From NCBI RefSeq assembly GCF_015832195.1, contig NC_052017.1, positions 54,218,152-54,282,151 on the forward strand: a stretch of 64,000 bases of DNA, written 5' to 3'. Shown one piece after another: positions 49,401 to 61,400 of the stretch. Each line of letters starts with the position of its first letter. Positions within the stretch are counted from its first letter, which is position 1. A program made the position numbers and the translations under genes. The stretch is from Motacilla alba alba. Taxonomy: Eukaryota > Chordata > Aves > Passeriformes > Motacillidae. Under the pieces are notes generated by a model. That model did no database searches, was not told the DNA's origin, and worked only from the letters and a program-made list of their open reading frames with translations.

Positions 49401-52400
49401 GTTGTTCTTACTATCCCAACTTAATACAATTAAGAGATTCTGTCCCCCATTAGTGAGGACCTATCCCTGGAGTTTAGAGAGCAGATTAGTTGCCAGTCTC
49501 TGTCTTTTTTTTTGTGACTTTGGGTGTTTTTTTTCTTGTTTCATCAGAAAAAACTTAAAAACAAAGATCAATTTTGATATTCCTGCTACTGAATAACCTG
49601 AGTGTTCCTCATGTCTGGAGGTTAAATTAGTGGGATTCTCAGTGTTGTATGTATTTGATTACTGAGCAAGGGACATTGTAATGCTGATACATAATAAAAG
49701 TGTCTTTCATTGGTACCCTTCATAAAAGCTTAGGTTAAGACAGAGGTAAACATACATCTTGAAGTTATATTTGTTCAGCATCTGCTATGGTTTTTATATG
49801 CAGGGATGAGAGGAAGTGTTAGGGGGGAAATGTTCTTACCTAATGCCATGGTTTTTGTACTGCTTAGTCAGTAATGAAAAGTTGTGATTCCAGATGTTTT
49901 CTGTGTGTGAGTCTGCCTCTGGACTGTAGTGTGACAGGCATCCACCAAAGCAGCTCTCTCACTCTCCTCCACAGCTGGACAGAGGAGAGAAAATTTAAAG
50001 AAGGGTTCATGAGTTGGGATAAAGCCTGGGAGAGATCCCTTACTGAATACCATCATTGCCAAAACAGGCTTGAATTATAGATACTAAGTGAATTTATTAC
50101 TAATAAAATCAGAACAGGATAATGAGAAGTAAAACAAAACCTTAAAAAAACCTTCCCCCCCCCTACCCCCAGCTCTACCTCTTTCCCCAGAGGGTCAGGG
50201 AATGAGGGTTTATGGTCAGTTCATCACCTGTGGTTTCATCCACTGCTCAGGGAGAGGAGTGCTTTTCCTGCTCCACTGTGGGGTCCCTCCCACAGCAGAC
50301 AGTTCTCCAAGAACTCTAGCATGAGTCCATCTCATGGGCAGCAACTCCCTGTGAACTGCTGTAATGTGAGCCCATCCCACAATCCTCCTCAAACTGCTGC
50401 AGCGTGGGTCACTCTTCCACAGGGTGCAGTTCCTGAAGGACAGGCTACTCCAGAGTGGGCTTCTCTCTCCCATGGGCCTCCCACAGGGTCACAGTCTCCT
50501 CTCAGGTGTCCACTTGCTCTGGCATGGGCTCCTCCATGGGCTGCACGTGGATCTCTGCGTCCCCTTGGTCCTCCATGGGCTGCAGGGGCATGGCTGTTTC
50601 ACCATGGTCTGCACCACAGGCAGCAGGGAAATCCTAGCTCCAATGCCTGGAGCACCTCCTCCTCTTCCTTCTCCGTGGATCTTCATGTCTGCAGAGTTGT
50701 TCCCCTCACATGTTCTCACTCTGCTTTTCTTTGGCTGCAATTACAACTGTGCAGTAACTCTTTTCTTCTTTCTTCTTAATTTTTTTATCATAGAGGCATT
50801 ACCACCATTTCTAATTGGCCCAGCCTTGACCAGCAGCACATCTGTCTTTGGAGTTTTGCCCGGGATTGGCTCTGCCGGACATAAAGAAAGCTTCTGGCAG
50901 CTTTCTGGCAGCTCCTTGCAGAAGCCACCCCTGTAGTTCCCCTTCAACTACTGAAGTGTGGCCATGCAAATCCAGTACAATGCCAAATACTCTTGCAACC
51001 TCCAGAGCATCGGAGCAGAAGCACACAGTGAAATACTACCGAATGTGCTAGTTACACAGTGAATCAAACTGAAAGGGAGTAGGTTTAAATTATAGATATT
51101 AGAAGAAATTCTTTACTGTGAGGGTGGTGAGGCACCAGAACAGGTTGCCCAGAGAAGTTGTGGCTGCCCCATCCTTTGACGTGTTAAAGGCCAGGCTGGA
51201 TGGAGCTCTGAACAACTTGTTCTGTGAAGTGTTTCAGCCTATGGCAGAGGTTGGAACTAGATGATCTTTAAGATCCTTTCCAACCCAAACCAGTCTATGA
51301 TTCTATGAGTACTACTCAGAAAGACACTAAGTATAACCTTTATCCTGCTGAACATAATATTGCCAACCTGGGTATTTTAGAACTAATGTCATACCCAGCC
51401 TTGGGAAAGCAAGAATCTGTGTGCATGGCACTTGAGAGTTGTGATTTGCTTTGCATCACGTTTTTTCCTACTTGTGGATATTCTGTTAGTAGCAGCAGGC
51501 AGGTTTATAAATCATGATGACTTTTTAATTACGTAAAAAACCTTGTTGATTAATAGCTTTGTTTTGAAGCTGATAGAGTAACTGGGGTTTTGTAAGCTAA
51601 CTTGGTATTAAATACTCTTTACTACCCTGTGTATATGTTGAATGTTTCTGGCACTTACAGGAGGAACTAGAAAGTTTTGCAGACTTCACACAACTTTGTT
51701 TAGAGACCTGTGAGTCCACTGTGTTGTGAATGATTGCAGATCTGCATTTTGGAAATGTCATGCATGTGGTAATGTTGGTATGTTGTCTTATAGAGGGTAA
51801 TGAAGATTCTGTTAAAACACTGGAAACTCTTAATCAGAGGGTGAAGCGCCAAGAGAACTTGTTGCAACGTTGTAAGGAGACTATTCGGTCACATAAGGAG
51901 TGCTGTGCCCAGTTGACCAACGAGAAAGAGGCACTTCAAGAACAGCTGGAAGAGAGGCTTCAGGAGCTGGAAAAAATGAAGGTAGGGAAAATGCTCTTAG
52001 CTTTATGGGTAACTGTGAAAATACAGTAAGAACTCTAGTACTTTCAAAATTGATTGATGGGACAGACCATGAAACAAACTGTCTCTGTACTTTTTTGGAG
52101 AAAAAGGTTCAAAACACACCTGGAATGAATACACTCAGCAATTACTCTAGAGTGGTGAAGTAGGGTATGAAAACTTACTGTATCAATAACCATCAGAATG
52201 GTATTAGAAATAAGTCGTTGTGGGAAACTGGGGTGAGAAAAAGACTGTCTTAGCACAGAAGACAGAAAGTAAAGTGACAAAATGGAGCAGAGCTAAAGCT
52301 TTAAGACATAGTGAATGAGGCATTAATTATGTAAATTAAGAGAAAGAAAATGAAGGCAGGGCAGTGGAGATCACAGTATAGTGAACATAAGTGCAATCCC

Positions 52401-55400
52401 AAATCTAATAAATTAATACTTTGCTCAATTTTCCTTTTAGGGCCATTAATGCTGAGTATGGAGCGTAAGTAAGGTGGCTAATAGTAAGGAAATCTGAAAA
52501 CATGTTAAGTATAGCTGTACTTAACTTTAGTTACAGAGATCAGATTCCTGTCTCTGTCTTCATCTCTGAGCACTAGCCTGGTTTGAAACAGCTCTGAAAG
52601 ACTTGAGTGGTTTCATGACATTTTCTAGAACATGGCTAGTAACAATAATTTATGTTGCTTTGCTGAGATCCTCTTGTAAACCAAGATGCAGGTAATAGAG
52701 CAGAAATCTTAGACATATTTCTTGTTTTACTTTACCAACTCAGACCTCCATGTGTGGAGGCTCTAACAAAGCCTTCAGATCTCTGAATTATTACAGAAGC
52801 CATAAGGCAGCCAACCTCTGGGAAATGTAAAAGTAATTCAAAACTGCCCACTTCGGTTTCCCTGATTGTGTTCTGTGTTTTTCCTCCAAGGCATAGTGCA
52901 GGGTCAGAGCCAAAGCTAAGCTGTTTATCAACCAACTTGTGGTTGGGATCTTTTTTTAGGACCTTCACATGGCTGAGAAGACTAAACTGATTACACAGCT
53001 ACGTGATGCAAAGAATTTGATTGAACAGCTAGAACAAGACAAGGTAAACAAAGCTGTAGGTTTTGATGAAGATTGTTTAAAACACAAAATATCTAGCTCT
53101 TGGTATTAGAAGCTGGTTTTAGTGGTCTGATGGTTTCATCTATGTTTTAATAAACTAGTAATTTAAGCTACTTAAGAATTTTATTGTATATATACCATAA
53201 GATATGTCTGTTAAATTATACTTAATATTGCAACATGACATTATATAGAATGAAGCAGATATACTGAATACATTCCTTGATGCCAATTCTAAAACAAACA
53301 AAGAAACCCCAAACACAAATGAAGATGAGATACAATTAAATTCATTTTAAAATAACCAGTAAAGTAACTGTGCTTTTGATAGACAATAAGGAGTTTCTCA
53401 GTTTTTCTCTCATTAAAAGTTTTTTAATCATGGTCTTGGTACCTGGAGTAACTTCAGATGGTGTCGTAAGTGACATGACTAACATTGTATGGTGTAATCT
53501 TGAAGGAGAAGAATGGACTCTACAATGCTTTTAGTTTGGGTTTGTTTACAGAATACGTGTTTCAAAGGAAAGTGTCTGTACTAGAAGGAGGAAGTTTTTG
53601 TATTGTCCGTGTTTGCTGGCGTTCTTTTCACCTCTAGATAAATTTTGGATACTCTTAAAAATAATCCCTATTCTTATCTTCTTTTTGTGAGCATTTTCTG
53701 TTTTCTGACATAGAAAAATTTTATGATCTCTGGTCTCATAATAAGAGACTGCAGTTTATTCCTGGCAAGAATTGTGCCCTGGCTTGAAATTTTTTCAGGT
53801 ATATGTCTTATTTATTTGCTAGCTTTTTATCACAAGAACCTTTTCCATAGGGCATGGTAATTGCAGAGACAAAGCGGCAAATGCATGAAACATTGGAAAT
53901 GAAGGAGGAGGAGGTGGCCCAACTGCGTGCTCGAATCAAACAAATAACTACAAAAGGCGAGGAATTAAAAGAGCAGAAAGAAAAATCTGAAAGAGCTGGT
54001 AAGAATATACCTAGATTATTTGCTTTCACATTTGTACATCAGAAAGCTTCCTTGTAGTCACACATCACCTGTGGCATCATTACTAACTTCACTTCTGGAC
54101 ACTAGGGTTTAGGGATGCTTTTGACTGATTTGTCTGTTACCAATAAAACTGGATTTCAGAAAGAAATTTTTGAAAGGCAACTTCCTTGTTTGTACAGGAA
54201 AAAACTGATGGAGTCTTCTTCTGGTCTGAGTTAAGAAGAGAAACTTGCAAGTACCTGTAAATTGTCATTATAATGCCACCAGGAATTTACATAGAAAGCA
54301 TAGTAGTGAGTGTATAAGAGTTTGTGAAGAAGTAAAAATGTTATAACCATAGTAAGCATTTTCTTTCAATTATTTTAATGGAAGCAGTTCTGATTTAAGT
54401 GAAACAGCAGTGATGATTCCCTTTGCCTCAGGCTTGTAGCAGAGGAACATTTATGTAACTGTTATAAGACGTAGTTTGCTTTTTATGGAAATTAGGTAGC
54501 ATTATGTGTGCTTGGAATTCTACTTTTGCATGAAATGAAGTTTAACCATTGTTTTTTAAAGAGTGAAATTGTTCTGTATTACATCAGAATTCTTTTAGAA
54601 TAATTTAATTTGTTCTCATGGGCATGCAGAGAAGCTCACTCTTTTGGCAGAAGCTCAGGTGTTACTTTGAATAAAATATTATACTTTTTTTTTTTTCCAA
54701 AAAGCAATGAAGAGTTCAAACAATGCAGTTCATAGTGGTTTATTTTAAATCTATATAGATTTAGATTAGAACTTGCAATTTTAAAGATTAATTTGGACAA
54801 ATCATTCTGCTGTAATGCAGAAAACTAGCTGGAACATCCATCTTATGAATGTAACAAACATTTTCATTATGTGCCTTCCTCTCCTACCCTTTCAAGGTTG
54901 CATGTGTCTTTTTAGTTCTGGAAATTCATACTTCAGAAGTCAGTCAGTCCTACTAAAGTTGTATTTTTTTTGGTACTGGGAACTAGGAAGCTCTTCATGA
55001 TTAAAAAAAGACGGTGAAGAATCTTTTAATACTTCTGTAGATAGGAAGTTATTATCATAGTTGTATGCAATTGTGTTTCTTGAGACAGGAGAAACAATTA
55101 TGAATTATTAATGTACTATCCACACACACTAATTAATACAGTAATTTCTTCAAGTTTGCCTGGCCAGAAGCTGAAATCAGGTTAGAGATGATTCTGTAGA
55201 CAACTGGAAAACTTTCTGTTGTAGTGAGAAGCAATTTAATTTGAATGAATGTTGTGTTGAGTACACTACACTTTTCTAGGGGGAGATTTGTGTGTTAAAC
55301 GTGCTCTTTTTTAAACAAAAATTTTAAGTACTTTGGTTGCTTTTACAGTGCATAAGTATCAACTTTACCTTTGAGTGTGTTTATTTATTATAGTCTTTCT

Positions 55401-58400
55401 AAGCATGCATATGTGTGTGTTGGAACCCTTGGAAAATTAGTTAACATTGCTTTTAAGACAGAATTGTGAGGTGACCTCTATTAATTTTTCTATTACATCT
55501 TTGGCTTAATACATTCCAAAAATATTGTAATCTACAGTGTTAGTGGGGTTCAGTATAGTTGAACTAAATTATTTGAGAAAACCATCTTGCATACCAGGAG
55601 AGCCTGAAATTGCTTTTTAGGCCTCAACATTTGAGTTGTAATGGATTTATGAATTGGGAAATTTCATGTATTTTAGGTCAATATTTAAAGTTCTGGGTTT
55701 TGGATAGTTAATGTGAGATGACTTTCACAGAACCACAGAATTGGTAAAGTTGGAATGGACCACAGTATATAACCTGGTCCAACCTCCCTGCTCTGCTAGG
55801 GTCATCATAGACCACATGGCATAGAACTGCATCTAGACTGTTAAATTCTAGACAACTTTTTCTATGTAATTCTTTAGTGAAGAACTGAAATCATGGAATG
55901 AAGTAGAAATGTTAATTTCATTTATGTTATAGTAAAATAAGGATAAGCATAATACACTTGAAATTTACTTTTGTCGTACTGCTTGGAGACTAAAAATTGG
56001 TGTAGATTTCCATGTCATCTTGCCTACTGTTACATTTCTGGCAGTTTTCTTTGTAAATCAGGACTTTAGTGAATTGCTCCAGTCTTTGATTTAATGTGAA
56101 TGCATTTTTGTGTAATGAAATCGTGCAAAGATATGTATGCTTATTTTTTTGTGTACAAAACAGTATAAACTGTAATTTGGTCTCCCCAGTTAAGTTCTTT
56201 TTCTTTTTGTAGTTAGAGGTACATTATGTTGAAATCTCTCAGAGCATCTTGTTTTTGTGCATCCACATATGCCAATAAGTGAATCATGGTGCCTTTCCCA
56301 AGCCTTGTATGAACAGGACTGGGGTAAGGGCATTGGTTTTTTTGCATCACACATTGGGTGCTTGAACTGGGTTCTAAAAAGTAAATTCTGTGCTTCTCAG
56401 GCACTTCTACTTGAGGTAACTGCAACACATTTCTTTTTTACTTCAACAAAGATTTTTTTATTATTTGTAAATTTCCAGCTAAACTTCAGGTTTTTTTCTC
56501 TGGAGATTACCTAGCCTAAGTACTTTATGACTTCTCAGGATGCAGATTACTGACTTACTAATAGTCTATGAGCAAACTAAGTCTTTAGAAAGCATATCCT
56601 ATTTATAGGCAGCATTCCTTTTGCAAGCTTAATTAACATGTGTTTGCACCTTTCTTCAGTTAAAAAAAAGGCTTGGACTGCACATTTAAAATCCTGCCTA
56701 GATGCACAAGTTAGCTATAGGAATGATTTCAACCTTTTTTTTTTTTCAAAGTTTGGACATGATGCCTGCTCTCAGCCCTCAAAAATTGAACGTGAATCCC
56801 TCTTTTGCTAGCCGGTTTACAAAGCTGGTTTGCTTCCTTCACATTGTTTAGTACTAGGAGGCACTCTAGACAAAGAGAAAAGGTATGCAGCACCAGTAGA
56901 GGGAACCAGGAGGCTTTGCAGTGCAAAGTGTTACTCTGGGTGGGAGGGGCAAGGTGAATGGAACCAAGACTGGTACTTTGGAGTAATGTAGGTGAAGTAG
57001 TCAGCTGTCCACTACATGTTGTACACAAAACAGATTTGCAAACCTTGCACTCCTAAACTCTGCTCAGACTAATTTTTTGTGATTTACATACTGCACAAGA
57101 AGGTTTTCAATTTGTCTGGCTTTGTCACATGAATGGGGTTTTGCAAGACAAGCCTGAGAGTCTCTTGGTGTGCTTGTTTCTATTTCTGATTTGCTAATGT
57201 GCCTTTGTGAGACTTCATTCAACCAATACTTGGTTGAAAGATATTCCCTGAACTGAGTTTTGCAAGCTGGAGAAGATTGCAGAGGCAGTGCCTTTACTCT
57301 CTATACCTACTCTCTCTCAGAGTAGGTATATTTAAATAAAACCATGGACTTTATGTTTTGATACAGAGAATTAAAATCTCTCACAGATTAAGAGGAACAG
57401 TAATAATAGAGACCACATTCTGTCTGCTTGATGATAGTTTAGCCCTCTGCTGGTTTGAAACTTGATTGTGTCCACCTACACTAGAATTAACTACTTTGAA
57501 TGAAAATACTCTGTTTTGCTTAAGGGCTAAATGTGCCTGAGGCACGTATAATTTAGAGACTTTTAGAGACCCAGCTGTGTTTCTGTGAAGTATTGCTTCC
57601 TTGTCCTTTCATACCCTCTTGGCTTTTTAACCATTAGCTTCTGTCTAGTTTTTGTATTAGCATCCTGCTTGTGATTATGGTAACGCAGCTTTTGTACTGC
57701 ATGTTTCTCAGCAATTCCATATCAGTAGTCAATCCCATTGTGAACCTGGATCTTCTCTTTGGCTGATCTGTGGGCTGTGGTAAATGTATTCTCTTCCCTT
57801 TTGCAGAAGGAAAGAGAATACAAATGAAAATAAATGAAAATGAATATAACTTTTTCTCAAATGAAAATAACGTACATGATGCTCATAACAAGAATCAGAA
57901 AATGTGTATGGAAATGTGAAATAATGTTCTACTTGCAGGCTTTAGTTTCAAGCTATGCTTTACAAAGGTCCATAGGGTGGGGTGGATTTCTGTTTTGTTT
58001 TATATTTTTGTTTGCTTGTTTGGTTCGTTTTTTGTTTGGTTTTGAAAAAACATGATGCTGAAATACTGAATGACTTTGCCAGTTTTGCTTGGCCTGCTTC
58101 CCTGAGAGAAGCATCAGGGAAATCATTACCTTTCTCCAAACACAGTTTTGCATTATTCTGCAGTGTTATAATCAACTTGTGCCTGGTGTCGCAAATGGGG
58201 AGAACTTGAGTCCTGTAGATGGTTTGTGACAAAATGCTTTTATAGGGCTGTGAGAAACTGTGCTAAATAAGGAACTATAAGCCTTGTGCATGCTTGTATT
58301 GCATTTTAGACTGTTTCTGCTTGAAATAATCTCTAGTGGTCTAAATTTTTTGTAATAGCTTTAGCATTTAAGCAGAACCAGAAGTGGAAGAGTGGATACA

Positions 58401-61400
58401 GTGGTCTGCTTTGGTATTGCCAGAGTCAATAACAGCCCCATTTTGCCTTAAAACATGGTTGCTGCTGTGAGTAGTCAGAAAAAGCCTTCTTCAAAAAACA
58501 GAAGACAATTACATAGAAGGTCAGAATTTGGGTGAATGCAGTTTTGTGGAATTAAGTTACTTGAAGACGTATTTGCAGCACTGCCTCAAAAGTATAGACT
58601 GTGGTTAAAATCTTCAGTTTTTAATGTTGTCAAAAGATGTGGAATGGAAATTATTGCTCACTTTTGAAACACGTGCTTGGATGTTAATAAAGATAACTTC
58701 AAAAAAAGGAAAGATTGCAATAACTGCTGTGAATGCCTACTAACTAATGATGAATCAATAAAACTAGAGATGTGAGAGTCTATTATGATTTTCTTTTGCA
58801 AACAGAATTTATTGGAAGTAAGCTTAGCATACTAAATAACCCTTCAGAAGTTATTTTTTTCTGTTTCCTTGCAAAATAGAGTCCCAGTAGTCCAGGGTAT
58901 AATAGAATAATATACTTTTATGGGCTTGTGCTCTGATAGATTACAGTCTTGATATTGAATTTTACAAAGGTGTTTTGCCAAAATTATGTTATGCTAAGTA
59001 CTAACTGTATAATAAGATGTTCTGAGACTGAATTTTTCTAATAATGCTGCAGGGGTTTTCTGTCGCAGCAGGCAGAGGTGGTAGAGTGAGACAACCTTCC
59101 CAGAGGAGCGTCTTTAAGAAGACGTCCTGGATGCGCAGGCACGTCTCGCTCTTGCCGAGTGATTTCAGCTCTTGGGTGATTTCAGCCACGAGTGACACAG
59201 AAGGAAGTCTTTGTATGGGGACGGAGTCTTCATATGGGGTTGTACGGAAAGTCTTTATTGAGCTCCTACTGTGAAGGGGTCCAGGGACAAAGAACTCCTT
59301 TAGGTAGAGAGAGCAGGGGTTTATATTGGGATAGTGAGGGGTGGGGTAGAACATCAGAAGGAATGAGATGAGGGCACAGGGGCGGAACAAAGGGGAAGGG
59401 CCAATGGGATTCATAGAATCAACCTACGGCAACAATGCATTCTTGGAGAAGTTTTTTTCCTTGCCGTGATGAGGGAGGTTGTTGCTTAAGGGTTGTCCCT
59501 CCAGGAGAGTGTGGTAAGATTTTCCTCAGCCGGTTTACCGTTCTCCACAGTTTTCTGCATTCATGATCCATTCAGGAAAAGAGATTTCCCTAATAATGAT
59601 GGAACTCTAATTTTGTGTAATTCTGTATAGACTCTGACATCAGTTGTAGTGAGTTTTTGGGGTATTGAATAAACAAACAAGCTCACAATATTGGAATTTA
59701 TTTGCTTTCTTTTTATATCTAAATTATCATCTGTGAAGTGAATAAAGCGTGTTAGAATACTTCTCCTTAGCATGAGATGACACTGTGGAATTATTGCTTC
59801 TGTTTTGTAAATTAAAATGTGTTTCAGTGGATTTGTCGTGAGCAAGAATAAATAAATCTCAACAATGTAGCTTGAGTGTTCTTTTGAAACAACTTACAGC
59901 TATTCAAGTTTTCTAGGAGCGAATCTTAACTTTTAATTTTTTTATTTTTTAATTTTATTTGTGAAGTTAGAAGTTCCAGACAGTCAGCTACTACACTGAT
60001 AGAAGTGTACATTAAATGTAAATAGTGAGATAATGAAATTAGCAAAACCATCTCTCTGGACTCTCTGAAACACACTTTAAAGAAACAATTCTCTAGGTTT
60101 TACAGTTTGGAATTACTCTTAGGTATATAAAGTGCCTAATATTATAAATTAGTATTCTATTCAGGAGAAACTCTTCATGACCCACTAATAACTGACTTGC
60201 ATAGTAGTCATTCTTGGTTTGTTTCTGTCTGCGTGTTTTAGTGTGAATTACCTTTCTTTGTGCAGCTATTTTCCACCTCTTCAAAGTTTACTCAGCAGGT
60301 ATAGGCGCAGAAGAGGAGTGTTACAGTTAATGCATCCATATGGTTTATGCATTTTGTAGTGATTTTAGGCAAAGAAATAGAAGCTACAGGATGTATTGGA
60401 AAAAATTCACATCTATTTGTCAGTTGTCTTTCCTTTCTAGAAAATAAACGTGTGAATTCTTGGTGAATTCCTAAGTTCCTTCTTCTCTTTTTATGAAATT
60501 CTTTTATCTAATATGTAGATATTTCTCAATTATCATATTTTTTCTTCTTCACAGCTTTTGAAGAGCTTGAGAAGGCTGTAAGTATTGCCCAAAAGACAGA
60601 GGAAGCCCGGAAAAAACTGCAAACAGAAATGGATGAAAAAATTAAAGCAGTAGAAAAGGCAAGTGAAGAAGAGAGAGTAAATCTTCAGCGGGAATTAACC
60701 AGAGTGAAACAAGAGGTGGTTGAGATTATGAAGGTAAAAACTTTATTACAGTTAAGCCATTGTGGTAAAATATATCACTATGACAGAACTCTGTTATAAA
60801 GCTTTTGCTAGCTAATAAAACCCGTAAAAATTATTTTCTGTGATTAAAGATTTACTTAATGAAAAACAGAAAACTCTTCATAGATGTTTTTGCTTCAGCA
60901 ATTTAAATCAGTTCATTAATGGCATGTAAAAATAAATAGTATTACTCTTTGCTTCACAATATTTAATAAAATTGTTTATTTGAGGTATACTTGAGACTTT
61001 GAATAGAGACAAGAAGACATTAATGGTAGGAAGCTCACACATCTCCACCAGGATCTTGGGTTTTAGTTACTTTTAGCTTTTAATCATTATCCTAGCTGAG
61101 TATGTGTAGCTGTTTAAGAACTTGTTGCCATATTGTTTGCGGGTTAAAAGTTTCTATAATTTGCTTCATCTGGTGCATTTAGATAGGAATTGCTGGAATA
61201 CTTCACATGCCTTGCAAAGCTGTAAATTTGAACACCCTTAAGTTACGATTCTTGTAATGACATTCACAATGGTGAATTAATTTTTCTAAGAGAATACACT
61301 GATGCTTTAAGGGGACCACTGACGTGCTTTACATTATTCTTAAATGAAGCATGTATGTAGGTTGTAGATAACTGTCTCTACATAGAGTATCACCACTTAA

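Larger units (their letters stand above)
49140..51793 (+). other. GOLGA4: GOLGA4 intron 9
   Basis: gtaggt to cttatag, phase 1. Holds an ERVL-type LTR (49856-50979) and a CR1 tail (51070-51308). Confidence 0.88.
53999..60554 (+). other. GOLGA4: GOLGA4 intron 12
   Basis: gtaaga to ttcacag, phase 1. Holds a CR1 tail (55728-55860) and an LTR (59048-59559). The rest is AT-rich with nothing recognised. Confidence 0.88.

Noticed and set aside
50321..50936. Overlapping frames of 152 and 170 codons
   Set aside because: Lie entirely inside the ERVL-type LTR; no known protein.
51794..51797. Alternative acceptor two bases downstream at exon 10
   Set aside because: It shifts the frame and gives an immediate stop.
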